From: Raphanus sativus
Taxonomy: Eukaryota; Streptophyta; Magnoliopsida; Brassicales; Brassicaceae
NCBI RefSeq assembly: GCF_000801105.2
Contig: NC_079515.1
Coordinates: 3,162,001 to 3,226,000 of the forward strand
Direction: 5' to 3'
DNA length: 64,000 bases
Positions within the stretch are counted from its first letter, which is position 1; the number at the start of each line of letters is the position of its first letter. A program made the position numbers and the translations under genes. Of this stretch, positions 51,785 to 64,000 are shown piece after piece. The notes beneath the pieces were generated by a model. The model was not told the origin of the DNA and ran no database searches. It saw only the letters and a program-made list of their open reading frames with translations.

Positions 51785-54700
51785 TACCATGAAAGATAGT
51801 TTATAATATATTAATTCAAATGTAGAATGTGGTTTGAAATTTTAAAACTAAAGTGAAGAGTATAAACATCAGTATATAGGGCATTTACCGAAAACTCAAT
51901 AATTTTGAAGGGGCTAACCCGCGGATTTTGAAAAAAATTCAAATATATAAAAATCTTGTTGTAGTGTATAGTTTCACCGAGCACTAACATAATATGATGG
52001 TCAAAGAGTTTAGAACCTCTGTTGTCTCCATTTCTCTAAATAATGAGGATTTTATAATGCTAATTCCACTAATCTAGAAAGTATTTAAACTTTTAGTAAT
52101 CTAAATATTAAAAAAATAGAATGATTCCTATATACCATGAAAGATTTTTTAGAATAAATTAATTCAAATGTAGAATGTGGTTTGAATTTTTTAAACCAAA
52201 GTGAAGAGTATAAACTTCAGTATATGGAACGTCACATACCCATTGACCCTCTCTGCAAAAGATGCGGCTGTTTGGAATCTATTACTCATCTCCTGTTCCA
52301 CTGTCGGTATGCGCGACGGGTCTGGCAACTGGCGCCCTTTGCAACCGAACTGGATACTAGCGGAATAATAGATTTGATGACTAGCTGGGATTCTCTCTGT
52401 GCCCTCAAGTGTCTTCCCCCCGCTGGAATCACGTCAGGTACTCTGGTCCCTTGGATCTTGTGGTCGCTTTGGAAATCCAGAAACATGTTTCTGTTTGAAG
52501 GACAATCCCCTGAACCGGAGGATGTACTCTCCTCTGCAATTGTGCTAGCGAGAGAATGGAGCCTGGAAGTGAAAAAAGAATCATCTACCTGCTACAAACC
52601 TCCACCCTGTCACATTAATGCCCCCACAGATGCCGTCGTGATCAGGTCTGATGCTGTGTGGGCTTCATCCTCTAACGACGCGGGTCTGGGTTGGGTCCTG
52701 CTCTCGAGCAACAGACAACAATCGTTCAAAGCCTCGGTTAAACACGTCATCTCTCCTTTACAGGCGGAAGGACTTGCGCTTCGAGAGGCAGTACGTACTT
52801 GCATCGACTTGGGAGTGAAGAGTGTGGTCTTTGAATCTGATCCTGCCCAGCTCATAAAGGCAATCAACCTGGATACTCCCCTATCAGAGCTCTATGGAAA
52901 TCTAGCTGATATCTCTGTTCTTAGTTCAAGTTTCGAGTTTGTTTCTTTCTCTTGGATACCTCGTGAGAGGAATGTGCTTGCAGATGCTTTGGCAAAAGGT
53001 GCGTTAATTGTATCAGGACCTTTGGTTGTTGGTGATGCCTTCATTGCACCCAACTAACTCTTAGTAATCGAAGTATGGTGTTAAAAAAAGAGCATTTACC
53101 GAAAACTCATTATTTTAGAAGGGTTTAACCCACGGATTTTGGAAATTTTTTTAAAAATATGAAGATCTGGTTTTAGCGTATATTTTCATCGAGCACTAAC
53201 ATAAGATGATGGTGAATTAGTTTAGAATCTTCGTTGTCTCCATTTCTCTAGATAAGGAAGATTTTATAATGGTAATTACACTAGTCTAGGCAGTATATGA
53301 AATTTTAGTAAACTAAATATTAAAAAATTAGAATGATTCCTATAAACCATGAAAGATAGTTTATAATACATTAATTTAAATTTAGTATGTGGTTTGAAAT
53401 TTTTAAACTAAAGTGAAGAGCATAAACTTCAGTATATAGAACATTTATCGAAAACTCAATATTTTAAAAAGGGCTAACCCACGGATTTTGGAAAAATTTC
53501 GAAAATATGAAAATATGGTTTTAGTGTATAGTTTCATAGAGCACTAACATAAGATGATGGTCAAAGAGTTTAGAACCTCTATTGTCTCCGTTTCTCTAAA
53601 TAATGAAGATTTTATAATTGAGATTCCACTAATCTAGGCAGTATTTGAAATTTTAGTAATCTAAATATTAAAAAACTAGAATGATTTCTATATACCATGA
53701 AAGATAGTTTAGAATATATTAATTCAAATGTAGAATGTGTTTTGAATTTTTTAAACTAAAGTGAAGAGTATAAATTCATTATATAGAGCATTTCCGAAAA
53801 CTCATTATTTTAGAATGGGTTGTTAACCCACGGATTTGGGAAAATTTTCAAAAATTTAAAAATCTGGTTTTAGTGTATAGTTTCATCAAGCACTAAAATA
53901 AGATGATGATCAAAGAGTTTAGAACCTCTGTTGTCTCCGTTTCTCTAGATAATGTTATTTTATAATGCTAATTCCACTAATCTAGGCAGTATTTGAAATT
54001 TTAGTAATCTAAGTATTAAAAAATTAGATTGATTCCTATATACCATGAAAGATAGTTTAGAATACATTAATTCAAATGAAGAATGTGGTTTAAAATTTTT
54101 AAACTAAAGTGAATAGTATAAACTTCAGTATATAGAGCATTTACCGAAAACTCATATTTTAAAAGGGGTTGACTCCTGGATTTTGGAAAAACTTCAAAAA
54201 TATAAAAATCTGGTTTTAGTGTATATTTTCATCAAGCACTAACATAAGATGATGGTCAATGAGTTTAGAACCTCCGTTGTCTCCGTTTCTCTAGATAACA
54301 AATATTTTATAATGGTAATTACACTAGTGTAGGCAGTATATGAAATTTTTGTAAACTAAATATTAAAAAATAGTATGATTCCTATATACCATGAAAGATA
54401 GTTTAGAATATATTAATTTAAATGTAATATGTGGTTTGAAATTTTTAAAATAAAGTGAAGAGTATAAACTTCTGTATATAGAGCATTTACCGAAAACTCA
54501 ATATTTTTGAAGGAGTTAACCCACGGATTTTGAAAAAATTTCAAAAATATGAAAATATTTTTTTATTTTATATTTTCATCGTGCACTAACATAAGATGAT
54601 GGTCAAAGAGTTTAGAACCTCTATTGTCTCCTTTTCTCTAGATAATGAAGATTTTATAATGGTAATTACACTAATCTATGCAGTATATGAAATTTTAGTC

Positions 54701-57700
54701 AACTAATATTAAAAAATTAGAATGATTCTTATATACCATGAAAGATAGTTTATAATTTATTAATTCAAATGTAGAATGTGGTTTGAAATTTTAAAACTAA
54801 AGTGAAGAGTATAAACATCAGTATATAGAGCATTTACCGAAAACTCAATATTTTTGAAGGGGTTAACCCACAGATTTTAGAAAAATGTCAAAAATCTAGT
54901 TTTTGTGTATAGTTTCATCAAGAACTAACATAAGATGATGGTCAAAGAGTTTAGAACCTCCGTTGTCTCCGTTTCTCTAGATAACGAAAATTTTATAATG
55001 ATAATTACTCTAGTTTAGGCAGTATATGAAATTTTAGTAAACTAAATATTAAAAAATTAGTATGATTCCTATATACCATGAAAGATAGTTTAAAATAGAT
55101 TAATTTAAATGTAATATGTGGTTTGAAATTTGTAAAATAAAGTGAAGAGTATAAACTTCTGTATATAGAACATTTACCGAAAACTCAATATTTTTGAAGG
55201 AGTTAACCCACGGATTTTGGAAAAATTTCAAAAATATGAAAATATTGTTTTAGTGTATATTTTCATCGAGCACTAACATAAGATGATGGTCAAAAAGTTT
55301 AGAACCTCTGTTGTCTCCGTTTCTCTAGATAATGAAGATTTTATAATGGTAAGTACACTAATCTAGGCAGTATATGAAATTATTAAAAAGTTAGAATGAT
55401 TCATATATACCATGAAAGATAGTTTATAATATATTAATTCAAATGTAGAATGTGGTTTGAAATTTTAAAACTAAAGTGAAGAGTATAAACATCAGTATAT
55501 AGAGTATTTACCGAAAACTCAATATTTTTAAGGGGGTTAACCCACAGATTTTAGAAATATGTCAAAAATATAAAAATCTAGTTTTTGTGTATAGTTTCAT
55601 CAAGCACTAACATAAGATGATGGTCAAAGAGTTTAGAACCTCTGTTGTCTCCGTTTCTCTAGATAACAAAAATTTTATACTGGTAATTACTCTAGTCTAG
55701 GTAGTATATGAAATTTTAGTAAATTAAATATCAAAAAATTAGAATAATTCCTATAAACCATGAAAGATAGTTTAGAATAAATTAATTTAAATGTAGTATG
55801 TAGTTTGAAAATTTGAAACCAAAGTGAAGAGTATAAACTTCAGTATATAGAGCATTTACCGAAAACTCATTATTTTAGATGGGGTTAACCCACGGATTTT
55901 GGAAAAATTTCAAAAATATAAAAATCTGGTTTTAATGTATAGTTTCATCAAGCACTAAAATAAGATGATGGTCAAAGAGTTTAGAACCTCTGTTGTCTCC
56001 GTTTCTCTAGATAATGAAGATTTTATAATGGTAATTACACTAGTCTAGGCAGTATATGAAATTTTAGTTAACTAAATACTAAAAAAATAGTATGATTCCA
56101 ATATACCATGAAAGATAGTTTAGAATAGATTAATTCAAATGTAAAATGTGGTTTGAAATTTTTAAACTAAAGTAAAGAGTATAAACTTCAGTATATAGAG
56201 CATTACCCGAAAACTCAATATTTTTGAAGGGGCTAACACACGGATTTTGAAAAAATTTCAAAAAATATGAAAATCTTGTTTTAGTGTATAGTTTCATCGA
56301 GAACTAACATAAGATGATGGTCAAAGAGTTTAGAACCTCTGTTGTCTCCGTTTCTCTAAATAATGAAGATTTTATAATGCTAATTTCACTAATAGGCAGT
56401 ATTTGAAATTTTAGTAATCTAAATATTATAAAATTAGAATGATTCTTATATACCATGAAATATTTTATCGAATACATTAATTCAAATGTAGAATGTGGTT
56501 TGAAATTTTAAAACTAAAGTGAAGAGTATAAACATCAGTATATAGAGCATTTACCGAAAACTCAATATTTTTGAAGGGGCTAACCCAGGGATTTTGAAAA
56601 AAATTCAAAAATATGAAAATCTTGTTTTAGGGTATAGTTTCATCGAGCACTAACATAAGATGATGGTCAAAGAGTTTAAAACCTCTGTTGTCTCCGTTTT
56701 TTAAATAATGAAGATTTTATAATGCTAATTCCACTAATCTAGAAAGTATTTGAAATTTTAGTAATCTAAATATTAAAAAAATAGAATGATTCCTATATAC
56801 TATGAAAGATTTGTTAGAATAAATTAATTCAAATGTAGAATGTGGTTTGAATTTTTTAAACTAATGTGAAGAGTATAAACTTCAGTATATAGAGCATTTA
56901 CCGAAAACTCATTATTTTAGAACGGGTTTAACCCACGGATTTTGGAAAAATGTCAAAAAAATAAAAATCTAGTTTTTGTGTATAGTTTCATCAAGCACTA
57001 ACATAAGATGATGGTCAAAGAGTTTAGAACCTCCGTTGTCTCCGTTTCTCGAGATAATGAAAAATTTATAATGGTAATTACACTAGTCTAGGCAGTATAT
57101 GAAATTTTAGTAAACTAAATATTAAAAAATTAGAATAATTCCTATTAACCATGAAAGATAGTTTAGAATAGATTAATTTAAATGTAGTATGTAGTTTGAA
57201 ATTTTTAAACCAAAGTGGAGAGTATAAACTTCAGTATATATAGCATTTACCGAAAACTCACTATTTTAGAAGGGGTTAACCCACGGATTTTGGAAAAATT
57301 TCAAAAATATATAAATCTGGTTTTTGTGTATAGTTTCATCAAGCACAAAAATAAGATGATGGTCAAAGAGTTTAGAACCTCTGTTGTCTTTGTTTCTCTA
57401 GATAATGAAGATTTTATAATGGTAATTACACTAGTCTATGCAGTATATGAAATTTAATAAACTAAATATTAAAAAGTATGATTCCTATATACCATGAAAT
57501 ATAGTTTAGAATTGATTAATTTAAATGTAGTATGTTGTTTGAAACTTTTAAACTAATGTGAAGAGTATAAACTTCAGTATATAGAGCATTTACAGAAACT
57601 CAATATTTTTGAAGGGGCTAACCCACGGATTTTGGAAAATTTTCAAAAATATGAAAATATTGTTTTAGTGTATAGTTTCATCGAGCACTAACAAAATATG

Positions 57701-60700
57701 ATGGTCAAATAATTTAGAACCTCTGTTGTCTCCGTTTTTCTAGATAATGAAGATTTTATAATGGTAATTACAAAAATATGAAAAATTTCAAAAATATGAA
57801 AATATTGTTTTAGTGTATAGTTTCATCGAGTACTAACATAATATGATGGTCAAATAATTTAGAACCTCTGTTGTCTCCGTTTCTCTAGATAATGAAGATT
57901 TTATAATGGTAATTACACTAATCTAGGCAGTATATGAAATTTTAGTCAACTAAATTTTAAAAAATTAGAATGATTCCTATATACCATGAAAGATAGTTTA
58001 GAATAGATTAATTCAAATGTAGAATGTGGTTTGAAATTTTTAAACTAAAGTGAAGAGAATAAACTTCAGTATATAGAGCATTTCCCGAAAACTCAATATT
58101 TTTGAAGGGACTAACACATGGATTTTGAAAAAAATTCAAAAATATGAAAATCTTGTTTTAGTGTATAGTTTCATCGAGCACTAACATAAGATGGTGGTCA
58201 AAGAGTTTAGAACCTCTGTTGTGTTCGTTTCTCTAAATAATGAAGATTTTATAATGCTAATTCCACTAATCTAGGCAGTATTTGAAATTTTAGTAATCTA
58301 AATATTAAAAAATTAGAATGATTCCTATATACCATGAAAGATTTTATAGAACACATTAATTCAAATGTAGAATGTGGTTTGAATTTTTTAAACTAAAGTG
58401 AAGAGTATAAACTTCAGTATATAGAGCATTTACCGAAAACTCATTATTTTAGAAGTGGTTAACCCACAGATTTTGGAAAAGTTTAAAAAATTTCAAAATA
58501 TGGTTTTAATGTATAGTTTCATCGAGCACTAACATAAGATGATGGTCAAAGAGTTTAGAACCTCTGTTGTCTCCGTTTCTCTAGATAATGAAGATTTAAT
58601 AATGTTAATTTCACTAATCTAATAAGTATTTGAAATTTTAGTAATCTAAATATTAAAAAATTGGAATGATTCCTATATACCATGAAAGATAGTTTAGAAT
58701 ACATTAATTCAAATTTATAATGTGGTTTGAATTTTTTAAACTAAACTGAAGAGTATAACTTTAGTATATAGAGCATTTACCGAAAACACATTATTTTAGA
58801 AGGGGGTTAAGCCAAGGATTTTGGAAAATTTTCAAAATATGAAGATCTGGTTCTAGCGTATAGTTTCATTGACCACTAACATAAGATGATGGTCAAAGAG
58901 TTTAGAACCTCTGTTGTCTTTTTTCTCAAGATAATGAAGATTTTATAATGGTAATAACAAAATCTAGGCAGTATATGAAATTTTAGTAAATTAAATATTA
59001 AAAAATTACAATGATTCCTATATACCATGAAAGATAGTTTAGAATATATTAATTCAAATGTAGAATGTGGTTTGAAATTTTTAAACTAAAGTGAATAGTA
59101 TAAACTTCAGTATATAGAACATTTATCGAAAACTCAATATTTTTGAAGGGGCCCATGGATTTTGGAAAAAATTCAAAAATATGAAAATATGGTTTTAGTG
59201 TATAGTTTCATCGGCCACTAACATAAGATGATGGTCAATGAGTTTAAAACCTCCGTTGTCTCCGTTTCTCTAGAAAATGAAGATTTTATAATGATAATTA
59301 CACTAGTCTAGGCAGTATATGAAATTTTAGTAAACTAAATATTAAAAATTAGTATGATTCCTATATACCATGAAGGCATGAAAGATAGTTTAGAATAGAT
59401 TAATTTAAATGTAGTATATGGTTTGAAATTTTTAAACTAAAGTGAAGAGTATAACTTCAGTATATAGAGCATTTACCGAAAACTCATTATTTTAGAATGG
59501 GTTAACCCACGGATTTTGGAAAAATTTCAAAAATATGAAGATCTGGTTTTAGCGTATAGTTTCATCGAGCACTAACATAAGAAGATGGTCAAAGAGTATA
59601 GAACCTCTGTTGTCTCCGTTTCTCTAGATAATGAAGATTTTATAATGGTAATTACACTAGTCTAGGCAGTATATGAAATTTTAGTCAACTAAATATTAAA
59701 AAATTAGAATGATTCCTATATATCATGAAAGATAGTTTATAATAGATTAATTCAAATATATAATGTGGTTTGAAATTTTTAAACTAAAGTGAAGAGTATA
59801 AACTTCAGTATATAGAGCATTTACCGAAAACTCAATATTTTTGAAGGGGATGATAACCCACGGATTTTGGAAAAATTGCAAAAATATGAAAATATTGTTT
59901 TATTTTATAGTTTCATCGAGCACTAACATAAAATGATGGTCAAAGAAGTTAGAACCTATGTTGCCTCAGTTTCTCTAGATAATGAAGATTTTATAATGGT
60001 AATTACATTAATCTAGGCAGTATGAAATTTAAGTAAACTAAATATTAAAAAATTAGAATGATTCCTATATACCATGAAAGATAGCTTAGAATAGATTAAT
60101 TCAAATGTAGAATGTGGTTTGAAATTTTTTAACTAAAGTGAAGAGTATAAACTTCAGTATATAGAACATTTATCGAGAACTCAATATTTTTGAAAGGGCT
60201 AACCCATGGATTTTGGAAAAAAATCAAAAATATTAAAATATGGTTTTAGTGTATAGTTTCATCGAGCACTAAAATAAGACGATGGTCAAAAAGTTTAGAA
60301 CCTCTGTTGTCTCTGTTTCTCTAAATAATGAAGATTTAATTATGCTAATTCCATTAATCTTGGCAGTATTTGAAATTTTAGTAATCTAAATATTAAAAAA
60401 TTAGAATGATTCCTATATACCATGAGAGATGTTTTATAATACATTAATTCAAATGTATAATGTGGTTTGAATTTTTTAAACTAAAGTGAAGAGTATAACT
60501 TCAGTATATAGAGCATTTATCGAAAACACATTATTTTAGAAGGGGTTTAACCCACGGATTTTGGAAAATTTTCAAAATTTTCAAAATCTAATTTTAGTGT
60601 ATAGTTTCATCAATCACTAACATAGATGATGGTCAAAGAGTTTAAAACCTATGTTGTCTCTCTTTCTCTAGATAATGAAGATTTAATAATGCTAATTCTA

Positions 60701-62995
60701 CTAATCTAGGCAGTATTTGAAATTTAGTAATCTAAATATTAAAAAAATTAGAATGTTTCCTATTTACCAAGAAAGATAGTTTAAATACATTAATTCAATT
60801 GTATAATGTGGTTTGAATTTTTTAAACTAAAGTGAAGAGTATAACTTCAGTATATAGACATTTACCGAAAACTCATTATTTTAGAAGAGGCTAACCCACG
60901 GATTTTGGAAAAATTTCAAAAATATGAAAATATTGTTTTAGTGTATAGTTTCATCGAGCACTAACATATGATGATGGTCAAAGAGTTTAGAACCTCTGTT
61001 GTCTCCGTTTATCTAGATAATGAAGATTTGATAATGCTAATTCCACTATAGGCAGTATTTGAAATTATAGTAATCTAAATATTAAAAAATTATTATGATT
61101 CCTATATACCATGAAAGATAGTTTAGAATACGTTAATTCAAATGTAGAATGTGGTTTGAATTTTTTAAACTAAAGTGAAGAGTATAACTTCAGTATATAG
61201 AGCATTTACCGAAAACTCATTATTTTAGAAGGGGTTAACCCACGGATTTTGGAAAAATTCAAAAATATAAAAATCTGTATTTAGTGTATAGTTTCATCGA
61301 GCACTAACATAAAATGATGGTCAAGGAGTTTAGAACCTCTGTTGTCTCTGTTTATCTAGATAATGAAGATTTTATAATTCTAATTCCACTAATATAAGCA
61401 GTATTTGAAATTTTAGTAATCTAAATATTAAAAAATAGATTGATTCCTATATACCATGAAAGATAGTTTAGAATACATTAATTCAAATGTAGAATGTGGT
61501 TTGAATTTTTTAAACTAAAGTGAAGAGTATAAACTTCAGTATATAAAGCATTTATCGTAAACTCATTATTTTATAAGCGGTTAACCTACGCATTTTGGAA
61601 AATTTCAAAAATATAAAAATCTGGTTTTAGTGTATAGTTTCATCAAGCACTAACATAAGATGATGGTCAAAGAGTTTAGAACCTCTGTTGTCTTTGTTTC
61701 TCTAGATAATGAAGATTGTATAATGGTAATAACACAAATCTAGGCAGTATATGAAATTTTAGTAAACTAAATATTAAAAAATTAGAATGATTCCTATATA
61801 TCATGGAAGATAGTTTAGAACAGATTAATTCAAATTTTGAATGTGGTTTGAATTTTTTAAACTAAAGTGAAGAGTATAAACTTCAGTATATAGAGCATTT
61901 ATCGAAAACTCAATATTTTGAATGGGCTAACCACGGATTTTGGAAAAATTAAAAAATAAGAAAATCTGGTTTTAGTGTATAGTTTCATCGAGAACTAACA
62001 TAAGATGATGGTCAAAGAGTTTAGAACCTCTCTTGTCTCCGTTTCTCTAATTAATGAAGATTTTATAATGCTAATTCCACTAATCTAGGCAGTATTTGAA
62101 ATTTTAGTAATCTAGATATTAAAAATTAGAATGATTCCTATATACCATTAAAGATAGTTTAGAATACATTAATTCAAATGTAGAATGTGGTTTTAATTTT
62201 TAAAACTAAAGTGAAGAGTACATCTTCAGTATATAGAGCATTTACCGAAAACTTATTATTTTAGAAGGGGTTAATCCACGGATTTTGGAAAAATTTCAAA
62301 ATTTAAATCTGGTTCTAGTGTATAGTTTCATTGAGCACTAACATAAGATGATGGTCAAAGAGTTTAGAGCTTCTATTGTCTCCGTTTCTCTAGATAATGA
62401 AGATTTTATAATGCTAATTCCACTAATCTATGCAGTATTTGAAGATTTTATAATGGTAATAACACAAATCTAGGCAGTATATGAATTTTAGTAAACTAAA
62501 TATCAAAAAATTAGAATGATTCCTATATACCATGAAAGATAGTTTAGAATAGATTAATTCAAATTTTGAATGTGGTTTGAATACTTTAAACTAAAGTGAA
62601 GAGTATAAGTATATAGAGCATTTATCAAAAACTCAATATTTTTGAAGGGGCTAACCCACGGATTTTGAAAAAAAATCAAAAATATGAAAATCTGGTTTTA
62701 GTGTATAGTTTCATCGAGAACTAACATAAGATGATGGTCAAAGAGTTTAGAACCTATGTTGTCTCCGTTTCTCTAAATAATGAAGATTTTATAATGCTAA
62801 TTTCATTAATCTATGCGGTATTTGAAATTTTAGTAAACTAATTATTAAAAAATTAGATTGATTCCTATATAACATGAAAGATAATTTAGAATACATTAAT
62901 TCAAATGTAGAATGTGGTTTGAATTTTTTAAAGTGAAGTGAAGAGTATAAACTTCAGTATATAGAGCATTTACCGAAAATTCATTATTTTAAAAT
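51785..62995 (-). repeat. Satellite block C, about 30 monomers
   Basis: These monomers are close relatives of block A in the opposite orientation, with landmarks TACCATGAAAGATAGTTTAG, AAACTTCAGTATATAGAGCA, TTTACCGAAAACTCA, TTAACCCACGGATTTTGG, AAGATGATGGTCAAAGAGTT and TTGTCTCCGTTTCTCTAGAT. The period is about 340-350 bp. Unlike block B there is no obvious alternation of two strongly different types, though small subtypes occur (for example CTCAATATTTTTGAAGGGGC versus CTCATTATTTTAGAAGGGGT). Irregular short units occur near 57770-57850 and 62400-62460. One LINE fragment is inserted at 52226-53089. The array ends near 62995. Confidence 0.9.
52226..53089 (+). mobile_element. LINE fragment 3, short, without target duplication
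   Basis: An 864-bp LINE 3' end with a tail GGTGTTAAAAAAA is inserted into a block C monomer. The monomer is split between CTTCAGTATAT and GAGCATTTACC, and no duplicated target sequence is present. The open frame 52182-53057 starts in satellite sequence (about 14 codons) and continues into the zf-RVT segment (CKRCGCLESITHLLFHCRYA). It then has an RNase H-like domain with SDAVWASSSNDAGLGWVL, QAEGLALREAV, FESDPAQLI and LADALAKG. The frame is open to its end. Confidence 0.88.
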
Positions 62996-63298
62996 GGTTA
63001 TTGTATTGTTCAAAAAGGGACTATTGTAGAGCTCAGTTTTCATTTAATGTGTTTGAACGGATCGATGGGCGTTTTGGATGAAGTCACCATGCTGTCCTGT
63101 TGATTTTTGATCAAAGAACCAATAACAGTAATGTGTACACCGTCATGAAGTATTTTTTGTCTGTTTTATTTTTTTATTTTTTATTTTTGAATATATGTTA
63201 AATTTATTCAAAAGAAAATACCTTTTTTACAACTAGTGCATCTGTGTTTTAAAAGAATGTAAGAATACTATAAAGTTCCTAAGATAAAAAAAATTGTT
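62996..63298. other. Spacer right of the satellite
   Basis: After the last monomer the sequence becomes unrelated, with T-rich runs near 63160-63185. No gene recognised. The T-rich part may be the tail region of the minus-strand LINE that follows. Confidence 0.4.
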
Positions 63299-63707
63299 TC
63301 ATCTTGTATCAAGCCACAAAGAGAGGCCTGCTGCAAGCTTGTAGTTTCCTTGTTGTCGGAAGAGTATGCATCTGTTTCGAACTTGTCGATCCACCATTTT
63401 CGCAAGTGCTACTGCCGAAGTGAGAGTATCCCCATGTCTCCTGTCGTTCCTCTCTTTCCACAGCAAACATATAGTTGCTTGGATAGTGTATCTTGTTAGA
63501 AAAGTTTCAAGAAGACCTCTATTTGTATCCAAACTCAGGTCCATCAGCTCCGACCACTTTGTAGAGTATCTCCCTTGAAGCAGCCCAGACATAAGAAGCG
63601 ACCAGACCTCTGATGAGTAAGAACATTCAAAAAATAGGTGCTCCCGAGTTTCCATGGGGGCTTGACAGAGTATGCACGATGGGTTTGTGCTTGCATTCCA
63701 AGCAAGC
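63299..63707 (-). pseudogene. LINE ORF2 C-terminal fragment, interrupted by an LTR
   Basis: On the minus strand the frame runs from QLAWNASTNPSCILCQAPME through TREHLFFECSYSSEVW, a zf-RVT segment with CxxC and HxxxxC. It continues to TICLLWKERNDRRHGDT and ends QVRNRCILFRQQGNYKLAAG ... LWLDTR and stop. This end type matches plant LINEs lacking an RNase H domain. The frame is open up to 63707, where it is cut by an LTR end. The remainder is outside the window or lost. Confidence 0.8.
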
Positions 63708-64000
63708 TGTAACGCCCCGACCGCCCACGGCTAATGGGCCACCCACGCCCGCTCTCTCGGCCCATGGGCCCCATCCCATCCGACGGTCGGTCGTTAATTT
63801 TTCAAGGCTCGAAATCATTGTTTACTGACCCTGCAATCACCACCCGACCTTTCCCCGTGCTTTGGCCTCACTCGCACGCTATCGCGAATCACTTCCCGAT
63901 AGGTCACCCATCATTCCACTACTCCAGCTCAAGCACGCTTAACTCTGGAGTTCTTTCAGGATGTGCTCCAGAAAAGGTAAGTCAACTTTGGTGACATAGG
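63708..64000 (-). mobile_element. Cassandra-like TRIM LTR with 5S rRNA-like segment (partial)
   Basis: An LTR end, TGTAACGCCCCGACCGCCC, starts at 63708 directly inside the LINE frame. Within it, about 63893-63960 on the minus strand reads AGTTAAGCGTGCTTGAGC and TGATGGGTGACCTATCGGGA. These correspond to box A (AGTTAAGCGTGCTTGGGC) and box C (GGATGGGTGACC) of plant 5S rRNA. LTRs carrying 5S Pol III promoter sequence are the hallmark of Cassandra terminal-repeat retrotransposons in miniature. The element runs off the window, so the other LTR is not seen and orientation was taken from the 5S strand. Confidence 0.8.

Noticed and set aside
57215..57457. 80-codon open frame in satellite block C
   Set aside because: It is one chance open monomer in an array whose neighbours are closed in that frame.
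40665..62995. Regular repeats with conserved boxes could be read as a CRISPR-like array
   Set aside because: The units are about 345 bp and diverge along their whole length, with no short repeat and unique spacer pattern, and this is a plant nuclear sequence. It is a satellite.
63890..63975. 5S rRNA gene
   Set aside because: Only the internal box A to box C part is close to 5S; the flanks differ from the 5S ends and it lies inside an LTR end starting TGTAACGCCCCG. Called as a Cassandra-like LTR instead.

Overview
The window is nuclear DNA of a crucifer (Brassicaceae). It has GT-AG introns, an AT-rich background and plant-only gene families. The left 38 kb follows the gene order I remember for Arabidopsis thaliana chromosome 3, roughly At3g09050 to At3g09260. 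The many missing or decayed members of that order suggest a fractionated copy of the segment in a polyploid-derived genome such as Brassica or Raphanus. Gene identities come from protein motifs and remembered families; no search was run.

Layout. 2.1-3.0 kb: a small plastid-type membrane protein gene (+). 3.2-7.9 kb: DEX1 (-), 13 exons. 8.6-9.8 kb: the 3' end of an mRNA capping enzyme gene, 5'-truncated and frameshifted. 10.2 kb: tRNA-Glu(CTC). 10.5-15.6 kb: a DUF674 cluster with one frameshifted copy, one small remnant, a Harbinger-type MITE, and one copy with a lost splice acceptor. 16.1-18.1 kb: a decayed HY2 (phytochromobilin synthase) gene carrying an LTR-type insertion. 18.5-19.3 kb: a legume-lectin-fold gene. 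19.9-21.3 kb: ribosomal stalk protein P0, with a promoter built from tandem repeats carrying TGGGC elements. 22.1-27.2 kb: laccase LAC7 with a hAT MITE in an intron. 31.4-33.5 kb: the pseudokinase BSK9. 35.0-38.3 kb: a PYK10/BGLU23-type ER beta-glucosidase.

The right 24 kb is different. After a long inverted-repeat element (39.2-40.0 kb) and a 100-N gap comes a tandem satellite with a monomer of about 340-350 bp. It has three blocks: block A on one strand (40.7-46.8 kb), block B inverted and arranged as alternating two-monomer units of about 690-700 bp (46.8-51.7 kb), then a second 100-N gap, then block C (51.8-63.0 kb). Three 5'-truncated LINE fragments sit inside the satellite. One still has a 528-codon open frame and a perfect 16-bp target duplication. 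At the right edge a LINE fragment is broken by an LTR that carries a 5S-rRNA-like segment, as in Cassandra TRIM elements.

The genes are ordinary independent plant genes, not an operon or one pathway. The most notable points are the serial decay of neighbouring genes, the Gly2-to-Arg start of BSK9, the repeat-built P0 promoter, and the satellite with its inversion and dimeric higher-order structure. I saw no convincing new multi-gene system.
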